A stretch of DNA of 13,322 nt. Source: Chloroflexota bacterium (GTDB lineage Bacteria > Chloroflexota > Anaerolineae > Ardenticatenales > Ardenticatenaceae). Numbering within the stretch: the stretch's first letter is position 1; the number at the start of each line of letters is the position of its first letter. Position numbers and translations under genes: made by a program. The notes under the pieces are model-generated. The model had not been told where the DNA came from. It saw nothing but the letters and a program-made list of their open reading frames with translations, and did not search any database. This document shows positions 1-6,405 of the stretch, in pieces. Location of the stretch: contig DOUV01000206.1 of NCBI GenBank assembly GCA_003520455.1, positions 1 to 13,322 of the forward strand, in the 5' to 3' direction.

Positions 1-118
1 CCGCCCGCTCAAAGGCCTCGAGTTGCGGGCCGATGCTGAGAAAGCGCGTTGATAGGACCTGGTTGACGGCCGCGATCTCGGCCTCGGTCAGGTCAGGGGA
101 GGACATGGGGATAGGCAT
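1..118 (-). CDS. DegT/DnrJ/EryC1/StrS-family sugar aminotransferase, N-terminal fragment (PglE-like)
   Basis: Only the first 39 residues or so are inside the window; the gene continues past base 1. The readable protein begins MPIPMSSPDLTEAEI and continues through STRFLSIGPQLEAFE. This is the standard N-terminus of PLP-dependent DegT/DnrJ/EryC1/StrS aminotransferases, which put an amino group on C4 of a UDP- or dTDP-linked 4-keto sugar. The start at 118 is preferred over the ATG at 106 because a GAGAG lies a few bases upstream. It overlaps the end of the PglD-like gene by 26 nt, which implies co-transcription. Lying behind PglC-like and PglD-like genes it is probably the PglE-like partner that makes the amino sugar the acyltransferase modifies. 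The PLP lysine is outside the window, so activity cannot be judged. Confidence 0.75.
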   Translation of the reverse strand, partial: MPIPMSSPDLTEAEIAAVNQVLSTRFLSIGPQLEAFERA

Positions 119-773
119 GATCGGGCTCTCGGTCTCCGTTCGTGTATCTCAGGACGCGGCCAGGCACGCCGGCCACGACGACGTAATCAGGGAGGTCAGT
201 GTGGACCAGGGTGGCCGCGCCCACCACGCTCCAGGCGCCGATGCAACGTTGAGGCATCACCGTGGCGCCGATCCCGATGAGGGTTCCCTCGCCAATCTTG
301 ACGTCGCCGCCAAGGTGAACCCCTGGCGCGATGTGGGCGTGGTTACCTATGTGGTTGTGGTGGTCGACGGTGCAGCCGGTGTTCAGGATGACATTGGCGC
401 CGATCACGCTTCCAGGATTGACCACGACGCCGGCACAGATCACGGTGCCCGGGGCAATACTCACATCGGGGGCGATGACAGCTGCGGGATGTCTGGCAAC
501 GGTGAGACGCTCACCTTGCTGTTGGAGCCGATCGAACAGCTGCTGACGAGTGTGATTCTCGCCAATGGCGACGATCACGGCGTCGTGGGCAACGGAGGGA
601 AGCTCATGAAGGGCGCCTAGCACTGGTAAACCGAGCTCGGTGTGCCCATGTAAACGGGGATTGTCATCCAGATAACCGATGGGGCAAACCGGCTGGCCGG
701 CGTCCCGAGCACGCATGAGTATATCGGCCACGACTTGGGCGTGGCCTCCGGCTCCGAGGATGACTGTTCGCAT
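93..773 (-). CDS. NeuD/PglD-family sugar O- or N-acyltransferase (left-handed beta-helix)
   Basis: This 226-residue protein has the two-part build of the NeuD/PglD/VioB family. The N-terminal Rossmann-like sugar-nucleotide domain shows ILGAGGHA at residues 5-12. From about residue 97 a left-handed beta-helix of hexapeptide repeats follows (IAPDVSIAPGTVICAGVVVNPGSVIG and onward in similar turns). The segment TVDHHNHIGNHAHIAPGVH at 135-153 carries the His pair 138-139 at the position of the catalytic histidine in PglD. Family members transfer acetyl (or another acyl) from acyl-CoA to an amino or hydroxyl group of a sugar nucleotide in the cytosol. Six nt separate it from the phosphoglycosyl transferase and it overlaps the aminotransferase, so the trio looks like pglC-pglD-pglE. 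N-acetylation of a UDP-4-amino sugar is therefore the likeliest role; O-acetylation of sialic acid (NeuD) is less likely, as no sialic acid genes are seen. Confidence 0.85.
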   Translation of the reverse strand: MRTVILGAGGHAQVVADILMRARDAGQPVCPIGYLDDNPRLHGHTELGLPVLGALHELPSVAHDAVIVAIGENHTRQQLFDRLQQQGERLTVARHPAAVIAPDVSIAPGTVICAGVVVNPGSVIGANVILNTGCTVDHHNHIGNHAHIAPGVHLGGDVKIGEGTLIGIGATVMPQRCIGAWSVVGAATLVHTDLPDYVVVAGVPGRVLRYTNGDREPDHAYPHVLP

Positions 774-779
774 CGTTTC

Positions 780-1385
780 TCAGTGACTCCCCATGAACTC
801 TTGGGCCGTTGCCTGCCCTGGTTCGCTGATCCCCTCGCGCTTGAGAATCTTCCAGACCGTCAGAACGATGATCTTCAGATCAAGCCCCAATGACTGGTGA
901 TCCATGTACCACATATCCAGGGCAAACTTTTGCTCCCACCCGAGCGCGTTCCGGCCGTTGACCTGCGCCTGGCCGGTAATACCGGGCTTGACCTCGTGGC
1001 GGCGTCCCTGCTCGGGTGTGTAACGCTCCAGATATTCCATCAGCAGTGGACGTGGACCAACGAGGCTCATTTCGCCGCGTAGCACGTTGATCAACTCTGG
1101 GAGTTCGTCCAGGCTTGTGCTACGCAGGAACCGGCCGAAGGAGGGCAGTCGTTCGACATCAGGGAGGAGGTTGCCCTGTGTGTCTCGGGCATCGGTCATG
1201 GTGCGGAACTTGAGCAGGGTGAAGGGCCGGGCGTGCAGGCCGGGACGTTGCTGGCGGAAGAGGACGGGGGACCCGAGCTTGAGACGGACCAGGAGCGTCA
1301 GGAGGAGCAGACAGGGAGACAGTAGGACCAACGCCGGGATGGTGACGGTGAGGTCGAGGAGCCGTTTGCCGATTGTGCGGTACAT
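780..1385 (-). CDS. PglC-like phosphoglycosyl transferase (bacterial sugar transferase family)
   Basis: This is the priming enzyme of the glycan: it moves a sugar-1-phosphate from a UDP-sugar onto undecaprenyl phosphate at the inner face of the membrane. The frame is open back to 1526, but the ATG at 1385 gives a 201-residue protein that starts at the conserved MYRTIGKRLLDL. An AAGGA lies just upstream. The hydrophobic stretch at residues 12-36 contains Ser23-Pro24, the helix break of the re-entrant membrane hairpin in small monotopic PglC enzymes. KFRTM is at 59-63. DELPELINVLRGEMSLVGPRP starts at residue 93, so the catalytic Asp-Glu dyad is D93-E94, and KPGITGQAQVNGRN follows at 133-146. 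There is no long N-terminal membrane domain, so it is PglC-size rather than WcaJ/WbaP-size. The true acceptor sugar is unproven; the neighbours suggest UDP-diacetylbacillosamine or a similar di-amino sugar. Confidence 0.9.
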   Translation of the reverse strand: MYRTIGKRLLDLTVTIPALVLLSPCLLLLTLLVRLKLGSPVLFRQQRPGLHARPFTLLKFRTMTDARDTQGNLLPDVERLPSFGRFLRSTSLDELPELINVLRGEMSLVGPRPLLMEYLERYTPEQGRRHEVKPGITGQAQVNGRNALGWEQKFALDMWYMDHQSLGLDLKIIVLTVWKILKREGISEPGQATAQEFMGSH

Positions 1386-1555
1386 CGTCCTTGTCCTGGG
1401 AGTGCTCGTTGACCGTATCGTTGAGAGGCTGCGACCTCTTTGCGGATACGTCGGGATCGTTGCCAGGTGGATAGTGCCTTTTTGTTGATTGGCCGGATGC
1501 GGAAGGGATCGGACCCTTGCGGTCAAGTCCCTTTGCCCATCACTGAAGCCATCAG

Positions 1556-1561
1556 TATAAT
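1556..1561 (+). promoter_or_regulatory. Possible promoter -10 box, TATAAT, ahead of the hairpin array and toxin-antitoxin pair
   Basis: A perfect TATAAT lies at 1556-1561, with TTGCCC at 1533-1538 as a weak -35 candidate and a 17-bp spacer. Transcription would start near 1568 and run about 190 nt through the hairpin array before the antitoxin start. The -10 match is exact, but the -35 is poor and no transcription data are available. Confidence 0.35.
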
Positions 1562-1625
1562 TGTCTGGGAATAGAGGCTGCCCGCAATATCGATTGGTTC
1601 AAATAAGCCTCGCGCCGCCCGGCAC

Positions 1626-1742
1626 CCGCGAATGAATTCGCGGCTGATAGCCCCAACCCGCTCAAGCGGGTTGACCACCACCGGCCGTCCAGCCAGCTTC
1701 AGCTGGCTTTGGCTTTCAGGCCGGCACTTCAGTGCTGGCCTG
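1626..1742 (+). repeat. Array of four tetraloop hairpins in the leader of the toxin-antitoxin pair
   Basis: The stretch 1386-1761 has no gene. Its right part contains four consecutive perfect or near-perfect inverted repeats, each closing a 4-base loop. The first is at 1626-1643, with a 7-bp stem and loop TGAA. The second is at 1654-1673, with an 8-bp stem and loop TCAA. The third is at 1691-1708, with a 7-bp stem and loop TTCA. The fourth is at 1717-1742, with an 11-bp stem containing one G-T pair and loop TTCA. Loop centres are 29, 36 and 30 nt apart. Stem sequences differ completely while geometry and loop type are kept. The last stem ends 4 nt before the antitoxin ribosome binding site. 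No gene is seen at 1386-1625. Confidence 0.8.
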
Positions 1743-1746
1743 TCTC

Positions 1747-1756
1747 AGGAGGAGGA
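1747..1756 (+). promoter_or_regulatory. Strong ribosome binding site that fixes the antitoxin start
   Basis: AGGAGGAGGA ends 5 nt before the ATG at 1762. The frame can be extended to a GTG at 1732, but that start lies inside the last hairpin and has no ribosome binding site. The ATG at 1762 is therefore the start. Confidence 0.8.
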
Positions 1757-1761
1757 ACTTG

Positions 1762-2088
1762 ATGAGTGCCCCCGCGATCGCAGGGTATCGCTATATTACG
1801 TCCGTGCCGGAGATATCCGGTGGCCGTCCGATCATCAGGGGGACGAGGACACCGGTCAAAACGATTGTCGGCTACTATAAGATGGGCCTCAGCGTGGAGG
1901 AAATCCTCGAAGGCTTGCCCCATCTGACCCCCGCCCAGGTCTACGAGGCGCTCAGTTACTACCACGACCATCAGGCCGAGATCGAACGGGATATTGAGGA
2001 GAGCCGCGTCGAGCGTCTGATCGAGCGCTATGGTTTGGAAGTGACGGCGGATGGCCGGATTGTAGCGCAGGAAGACCGTGAATCCTGA
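1762..2088 (+). CDS. DUF433 antitoxin
   Basis: This 108-residue protein is of the DUF433 type, which is usually paired with a PIN-like toxin as a type II toxin-antitoxin system. The DUF433 core is residues 8-65, with ITSVPEISGGRPIIRGTRTP followed by a helix-turn-helix-like stretch, KMGLSVEEILEGLPHLTPAQ. This part probably binds operator DNA. The charged tail (EIERDIEESRVERLIERYG) is the likely toxin-binding helix. It is on the opposite strand to every glycan gene around it and overlaps the toxin frame by 11 nt, which suggests translational coupling. Autorepression through the upstream region is typical of such modules, but no operator can be proven here. Family assignment is from motif recognition. 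Confidence 0.85.
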   Translation: MSAPAIAGYRYITSVPEISGGRPIIRGTRTPVKTIVGYYKMGLSVEEILEGLPHLTPAQVYEALSYYHDHQAEIERDIEESRVERLIERYGLEVTADGRIVAQEDRES

Positions 2089-2665
2089 GGCGCCCCTCTT
2101 CATCCGGCTCTACCTGGATGAAGATGTTCACAAGCGCGTGGCCGTCGCGCTGCGCTTGCGCCATTTCGATGTCGTCAGTGCGCATGAGTTGGGTCGCTGG
2201 GGATTGAGCGACGAAGAACAGTTGGCGTACGCCGCGAGGGAGGGGCGGACTATCTTCATCTACAACACGCCTGATTCCCTGCGGCTTCACCAAGAATGGT
2301 TGCAGGCTGGCAGGGCCCACTGGGGGATCGTCGTCTCCGATCAGCTCCCGATCGGCGAGACGGTGCACCGCTTGCTCAATCTGCTCAACCGGATCATGGC
2401 CGATGAGATGCAGAACGAGGTCCGCTGGCTGCAGGCCTTCGATGGTTTCAATCGCCGGCCAATCCATAACGCTTTTGGCAACGATGTTCTTGCACAGCAG
2501 ACCGCAGCGCTTGCTCGATCTGAGCAACCACTACCTTACGACTATAGGTTGTCTGAGCTGCTCGCAACCCGCGCTCGGCCATCTGCCGGCGTTTGCTTGC
2601 CGGCATCTGATAGAGTTGTCGCACAGTCGAAGCCAATGCCTCTGGGTTCTCGGGCGGACATGTGA
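2078..2665 (+). CDS. DUF5615 PIN-like toxin, probably with a run-on C-terminus
   Basis: It starts at a GTG inside the end of the antitoxin gene. Residues 11-123 form the PIN-like DUF5615 fold. They include LYLDEDVHKR with the acidic cluster D14/E15/D16, the VVSAHELG segment, SDEEQLAYAAREGRTIFIYN at 46-65 and a following TPD. Such proteins are predicted RNases, the toxin half of DUF433 pairs. DUF5615 proteins are normally about 110-130 residues. Here the natural end, near EVRWLQAFDGF at residue 123 (about base 2446), has no stop codon. The frame continues another 72 residues antisense to the glycosyltransferase gene. That tail (ALARSEQPLPYDYRLSELL and onward) resembles nothing I know and is probably an accident of the junction. 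Whether the longer protein is stable or toxic is unknown. Confidence 0.75.
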   Translation: MNPEAPLFIRLYLDEDVHKRVAVALRLRHFDVVSAHELGRWGLSDEEQLAYAAREGRTIFIYNTPDSLRLHQEWLQAGRAHWGIVVSDQLPIGETVHRLLNLLNRIMADEMQNEVRWLQAFDGFNRRPIHNAFGNDVLAQQTAALARSEQPLPYDYRLSELLATRARPSAGVCLPASDRVVAQSKPMPLGSRADM

Positions 2666-3704
2666 CACCTGCGCCAGCCAATGTAACCACGTCAACTGCA
2701 TCACCCGCGACGGCAGCCAGGATAGGTTTGCCACTTGCCATGTATGCAAACGTCTTGTGTGGAATGGTGATGCGAAACAGAGCGTCATCTTTCAAATGTA
2801 TCAGGAGCACATCGGCCAACGTATAGAGCCCCGGCATGGCTGATGTTGGATACCGCCCGAGGAACAGCACGTTGCTCAATCCCCGTGCTTCAACAGCTTT
2901 GCGCAGCCTGGGGAGGGCCACACCGTCGCCTACCACGACAAACTGCACAGGTTGCAGGTCTTGGAGCAGCGCTGCTGCATCGACCAGGACTTCCAGACCT
3001 TGCGCTTCGCCGATGTTGCCAGCAAACATGATGTTGAACTTGCCGGCCATCCCCAACGCCTGCGCCCTGGCTGGATCAGGTGGCACCACACGGTAGGTCG
3101 ATGTGTCTACCCAGTTGGAGATAACGTGGATCTTGTCTTCAGGGACGCCCTTTTGGATGAGGTTATCTCGAAAGCCGGGCGATATTGTACAAACGGCGCC
3201 CGCATGCGCATACACCCACTCGGCAAAACGCCCTACCCACCCCAGTGCGCGCTCGTTGTTTAGCATGCCGGTCGCCTGTAATGTCTCTGGCCACATATCC
3301 TGGATCTGGTAGACAAAGGGAACCCGCCACAGGTGGCTTAGTACGTAGGCCGGCAGGCCAACCGTCAAAGGTGGATGGTACACGAAGATTGCGTCTGGCC
3401 GCGGGGTCAGCCAGGATCCCAATACGGCACTGCTGAGAGCAAAGGAGAGATAGTTGAGTACTCGTCTGGCACCCGAACGGCTATGGTCAGGATACAGAGG
3501 AACGCGTATGACTGAAACACCTGCCAGGTTCTCTCGTTGCCAGAATCGCAGGCGATAGCCAGGGTACAGTTGGCCTGACGGGTAGTTGGGAAAACCCGTC
3601 AGAATCGTTACCTGGTGGTCCATCTCCTGCAGGGTTTGGGCCAGTTCCTGCAAGAGCAGCGCCGGCTCAGGTGGGTACCACTGGGTGAGGATTAGAATTT
3701 TCAT
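2448..3704 (-). CDS. wbuB: WbuB-like GT4 glycosyltransferase (putative L-FucNAc transferase)
   Basis: This 418-residue GT-B enzyme begins MKILILTQWYPPEPA, the characteristic WbuB-type N-terminus. GFPNYPSGQLYPGYR is at 37-51, QDMWPE at 135-140, ISNWVD at 195-200, AGNIGEAQGLE at 228-238 and IPHKTFAYMASGKPI at 314-328. The C-terminal half is the nucleotide-sugar domain. An in-frame GTG exists at 3719, directly after the fnlC stop, but the ATG at 3704 matches the family start. WbuB follows fnlA-fnlB-fnlC in E. coli-type O-antigen loci and is assigned there to L-FucNAc transfer to the lipid-linked glycan. The order here is the same, which is the main basis for the donor sugar. Its last 218 nt overlap the convergent toxin frame. 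The final 10-14 residues (CQKRYGLAGD) look like a run-on tail. Confidence 0.85.
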   Translation of the reverse strand: MKILILTQWYPPEPALLLQELAQTLQEMDHQVTILTGFPNYPSGQLYPGYRLRFWQRENLAGVSVIRVPLYPDHSRSGARRVLNYLSFALSSAVLGSWLTPRPDAIFVYHPPLTVGLPAYVLSHLWRVPFVYQIQDMWPETLQATGMLNNERALGWVGRFAEWVYAHAGAVCTISPGFRDNLIQKGVPEDKIHVISNWVDTSTYRVVPPDPARAQALGMAGKFNIMFAGNIGEAQGLEVLVDAAALLQDLQPVQFVVVGDGVALPRLRKAVEARGLSNVLFLGRYPTSAMPGLYTLADVLLIHLKDDALFRITIPHKTFAYMASGKPILAAVAGDAVDVVTLAGAGVTCPPENPEALASTVRQLYQMPASKRRQMAERGLRAAQTTYSRKVVVAQIEQALRSAVQEHRCQKRYGLAGD

Positions 3705-3719
3705 CACCGGTCTTGACAC

Positions 3720-4847
3720 CTAGGAAAGGTGCTTCTGCCACACCACACGGTTCACGTAATCAGTGTAGCTCATGACGATCCGGACAACCTTCTCCGACAC
3801 ATTCGGCACATCGTAATCCTGCACGATGCGCAGAGTTCGTGCGCTGCCCCTGGGTTGGGTTTCCAGAATCGCCAGGCCCTCGCGTACCCGGTTCCAGTCC
3901 AGGCCGACCATCATCACGGCGCCTTCTTCCATGCCTTCCGGCCGCTCGTGGGCTTGGCGGATGTTGAGTGCCGGGAAGTTCAGGATCGAGGACTCCTCCG
4001 TGATGGTGCCACTGTCCGACAGCACCGCCCGCGCATGCTTCTGGAGCTTGACGTAGTCGCAGAAGCCGAACGGCTTCATCAGCTCCACCAGCGGCGGCAG
4101 GACAACCTGCTCTGCCTCGATCCGTTTCCGAGTCCGGGGATGGGTCGAGACGATCACCCGCCGGCCCGATGTCTCTGCCAGGCGATTCAAGAGGTTGATC
4201 AGGTGCCCAAACTCAGCGGGGGCGTCAACGTTTTCTTCCCGGTGAGCGCTGACCACGTAGTACTCTTCCGGCGTCAGCCCCAGCCGGTCCAGCACGTCTG
4301 AAGCGGTTATCCTCAGCAGGTAGTAGTGCAACACCTCGTACATCGGGCTGCCGGTCTTGATGACCCGGTCGGGGGGCAGACCCTCGCGCAGCAGGTACTC
4401 GCGGGAGATGGATGAATAGGGCAGGTTGATATCGCTGATATGGTCAACGATGCGCCGATTGATCTCCTCGGGCACACGCTGGTCAAAGCAGCGGTTGCCC
4501 GCCTCCATGTGGAAGACAGGGATCTTCTGGCGCTTGGCAGCGATAGCGGCCAGACAACTATTGGTATCGCCCAGAATCAGAACAGCATCTGGCCTGACCT
4601 CGCGCAGCACGGCGTCCGAGCGCGCGATCACCAGCCCGATGGTTTCGGCGGCCGTGCTGCCCGCGGCGTCGAGGAAGAAGTCTGGCTTACGAATCTCCAG
4701 GTCCTCGAAGAAGATCTGATTCAGTTCGTAATCGTAGTTCTGGCCGGTGTGGATGATCACATGCTCGGTGTGGCGGTCCAGTGCGGCCATCACCCGAGAG
4801 AGCCGGATAATTTCGGGGCGAGTTCCGACGATGGTGGCAGTTTTCAT
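3720..4847 (-). CDS. fnlC: FnlC/CapG-type UDP-sugar 2-epimerase (WecB family), last step of UDP-L-FucNAc synthesis
   Basis: This 375-residue WecB-fold epimerase shows [12 protein letters not shown] at 6-17, [11 protein letters not shown] at 33-43, ILGDTNS at 91-97 (D94), [20 protein letters not shown] at 112-131 (E115, E127/E128) and SAHREENVD at 200-208 (H202). These are the conserved acids and histidine of hydrolysing and non-hydrolysing 2-epimerases. In the FucNAc route the enzyme inverts C2 of UDP-2-acetamido-2,6-dideoxy-L-talose to give UDP-L-FucNAc. That assignment over ordinary WecB rests on the long C-terminal region ([15 protein letters not shown] and onward) and on its place beside CapF and CapE. 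The gene is separated from capF by the inserted four-helix-bundle gene. Its upstream sequence is repeat DNA with only a weak GGAT as ribosome binding site. It abuts the next gene. Confidence 0.9.
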   Translation of the reverse strand: MKTATIVGTRPEIIRLSRVMAALDRHTEHVIIHTGQNYDYELNQIFFEDLEIRKPDFFLDAAGSTAAETIGLVIARSDAVLREVRPDAVLILGDTNSCLAAIAAKRQKIPVFHMEAGNRCFDQRVPEEINRRIVDHISDINLPYSSISREYLLREGLPPDRVIKTGSPMYEVLHYYLLRITASDVLDRLGLTPEEYYVVSAHREENVDAPAEFGHLINLLNRLAETSGRRVIVSTHPRTRKRIEAEQVVLPPLVELMKPFGFCDYVKLQKHARAVLSDSGTITEESSILNFPALNIRQAHERPEGMEEGAVMMVGLDWNRVREGLAILETQPRGSARTLRIVQDYDVPNVSEKVVRIVMSYTDYVNRVVWQKHLS

Positions 4848-4848
4848 A

Positions 4849-4884
4849 AGAGATCCAGAGATCAGAGATCAGCGGGCAGAGATC
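4849..4884 (+). repeat. AGAGATC heptamer repeat, inner-cassette flank of the four-helix-bundle gene
   Basis: AGAGATC occurs at 4849, 4857, 4864 and 4878, in a 7-nt register broken once by an extra C and with one divergent unit (AGCGGGC at 4871). The repeat supplies the last codons and the stop of the four-helix-bundle gene and fills the gap up to the fnlC start. It is an imperfect inverted match to the repeat at 5259-5293. Confidence 0.85.
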
Positions 4885-5249
4885 AGAAATGAAGTAGGGT
4901 TGTTGATCATGCCGCCAAGCATTTTGCCGACTTCTTCGCAGAGGGAGGTCAGTTCGGCATGTTGGGCGTTTGTGATGTAGCCGCAGTCCCGGGCAAAGTC
5001 AAGCGATGAGTCAGTTTCGCTGTTTTCCCCGTCGCAGTCGGTCAGTTTGCTGATGAAGTGGGCTTCGTAGCGTCGCTTGGCCCAGGCTTCACGCAGATTG
5101 AGGCACACAGAGCGTGAGGACCGGCGAATCTGACTTACCAGAGCATAGCGTTCCTCTCTCGGGAATCCCTGGCTGACCTTGAAAATCAACATTGCCAGTC
5201 GATACGCCTTCTGATATATAATCAACTCCTTCGCCGACCTGATCAGCAT
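4869..5249 (-). CDS. Four-helix-bundle protein of the 23S rRNA intervening-sequence (S23) family
   Basis: This 126-residue protein has the family's usual length and order. The first helix has ELIIYQKAYRLAMLIFKVSQ (residues 8-27). FPREERYALVSQIRRSSRSV follows at 29-48, then NLREAWAKRRYEAHFISKL (51-69), and a final helix with ELTSLCEEVGKMLGGMI. Such proteins are encoded inside 23S rRNA intervening sequences and, more often, as stray single genes; related folds occur beside reverse transcriptases (Avd). The molecular role is not established. It has no evident part in sugar chemistry. It lies between capF and fnlC, genes that are adjacent in standard cassettes, and is flanked by inverted heptamer repeats. 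Its C-terminal LISAR and stop are encoded by the repeat itself. AGAAGG lies about 6 nt before the ATG. Confidence 0.85.
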   Translation of the reverse strand: MLIRSAKELIIYQKAYRLAMLIFKVSQGFPREERYALVSQIRRSSRSVCLNLREAWAKRRYEAHFISKLTDCDGENSETDSSLDFARDCGYITNAQHAELTSLCEEVGKMLGGMINNPTSFLISAR

Positions 5250-5258
5250 CTCTACGCC

Positions 5259-5293
5259 TTCTCCCCTCTGACTTCTGCCTTCTGACCTCTACC
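5259..5293 (-). repeat. Heptamer repeat (YTCTGMC on the plus strand), capF-side flank of the four-helix-bundle gene
   Basis: Read on the plus strand the units are TTCTCCC, CTCTGAC, TTCTGCC, TTCTGAC and CTCTACC, a strict 7-nt period of degenerate copies. The last unit runs into the capF stop codon at 5293-5295. Read on the minus strand it contains AGAGGTCAGA, which matches AGAGATCAGA of the opposite flank on the plus strand. In RNA the two flanks could pair over 10 consecutive positions with one G-U. Confidence 0.8.
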
Positions 5294-6405
5294 TACCTCA
5301 CCGCCATGCCGTAGGTGTCTGGCCGATCCGGATCGAACACCTCGCTGGCCCAGAACAAGGTCACCAACTCACGGCCCCCCACATTTTCGATGGAGTGGGT
5401 GTAGCCGGGTGGGATATCCACCACACGGAATTCCTCGCCCCGGACGTGATATTCGATCACTTCGTCGTTGCGCAGATGGCGGAAGCGGATGACGGCTTCG
5501 CCCTCCAATACCAGGAATTTCTCGGTCTTGGTATGGTGATAATGATTGCCGCGCGTGACGCCTGGCGCCGTGCGCGACACGAAAATCTGCCCGGAGGAAG
5601 GGGTTTTGATAAATTCCGCCAGCGATCCTCGCGGGTCGCACTTCTGATCGAGGCCGTAGGCGAAGTTGTCGGGGGGTAGGTATGCCAGGTAGGTGCCGTA
5701 GAGCTTGCGCACGAACGGCTCGCCGAGGTCTGGCACCATCAGGGTCTGGCGCATCTGCCGGAATGATCGAATCAACTCGACCAGGCGGCCCAGGGTGATC
5801 TGGTAGGCAGGCTCGACCTCGCGGCAGTACACACCGCCCGGCTCGGGGGACTGGAGCTCTTGCAGAAAGTGCTGGACCACGTCATCAACATAGATCAGAT
5901 CAAGCTTCCGGTTGGGGTCGGAGATAGTAATGGGCAGATCGCGGGCAATGTTATGGCAGAAGGTCGCTACGGCAGAGTTGTAGTTCGGGCGGCACCATTT
6001 GCCGAAGACGTTCTTCAGACGATAGATCGCCACGTGGGCGCCGCTCCGCTGCGCGTACTGGCTGACAACCTCCTCAGCCTGGCGCTTGCTGATCCCGTAG
6101 GGATTGTCGAGAATCGCCTGGCTTGAGGACGCCAGCACCAATGGCACGGGGCGGCCGAGGGTGAGCAGACGGTCGCAAATCCCCACCGTCAAGCCCACGT
6201 TGCCGCCGCGAAACTCCTCCTCTGATTGCGGGCGATTGACCCCGGCCAGGTGGAAAACAAAATCGGCGGCCTCCAACACCTGTTCCAACTCTTGCCAGGT
6301 GTTGCCCCTTTCAAATCGCAGCACGCGGTGGCTCGCATCGCGTTCCAGCCAGGCGACCAGGTTCTTGCCAATGAAGCCGTTGGACCCTGTCACGAGGATG
6401 TTCAT
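5293..6405 (-). CDS. fnlB: FnlB/CapF (WbjC) bifunctional epimerase/reductase of UDP-L-FucNAc synthesis
   Basis: This 370-residue protein has the full CapF layout. Residues 1-240 are an extended SDR, with TGSNGFIG at 6-13 for NADP(H), HLAGVNRPQ at 52-60 and the catalytic pair Y103/K107 in NPYGISK. Residues 280-370 are a cupin, with HYHHTKTE at 288-295, E296 and H337 as likely metal ligands. In the known pathway the cupin epimerises C3 of the CapE product. The SDR domain then reduces C4 with NADPH to UDP-2-acetamido-2,6-dideoxy-L-talose. The start overlaps the fnlA stop by ATGA, so the two are translationally coupled. Length and all key residues look intact. Confidence 0.93.
   Translation of the reverse strand: MNILVTGSNGFIGKNLVAWLERDASHRVLRFERGNTWQELEQVLEAADFVFHLAGVNRPQSEEEFRGGNVGLTVGICDRLLTLGRPVPLVLASSSQAILDNPYGISKRQAEEVVSQYAQRSGAHVAIYRLKNVFGKWCRPNYNSAVATFCHNIARDLPITISDPNRKLDLIYVDDVVQHFLQELQSPEPGGVYCREVEPAYQITLGRLVELIRSFRQMRQTLMVPDLGEPFVRKLYGTYLAYLPPDNFAYGLDQKCDPRGSLAEFIKTPSSGQIFVSRTAPGVTRGNHYHHTKTEKFLVLEGEAVIRFRHLRNDEVIEYHVRGEEFRVVDIPPGYTHSIENVGGRELVTLFWASEVFDPDRPDTYGMAVR

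Noticed and set aside
33..620. 195-codon plus-strand frame over the PglD-like gene
   Set aside because: It is antisense to a protein with hexapeptide repeats; its Asp/Gly/His-rich composition is the mirror of those repeats.
1386..1526. N-terminal extension of the PglC-like gene to 1526
   Set aside because: The extra 47 residues are low-complexity Arg/Ser/Thr-rich. They would displace the Ser-Pro and Asp-Glu positions from those of PglC enzymes, and the ATG at 1385 has a ribosome binding site.
1626..1742. CRISPR-like array
   Set aside because: Spacing is regular, but the repeated parts share no sequence, only hairpin shape, and there are no cas genes.
1952..2527. 191-codon minus-strand frame across the toxin-antitoxin pair, in line with the glycan operon
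   Set aside because: It would keep the operon continuous, but the translation has no recognised motif. The plus-strand frames encode clear DUF433 and DUF5615 proteins with a strong ribosome binding site.
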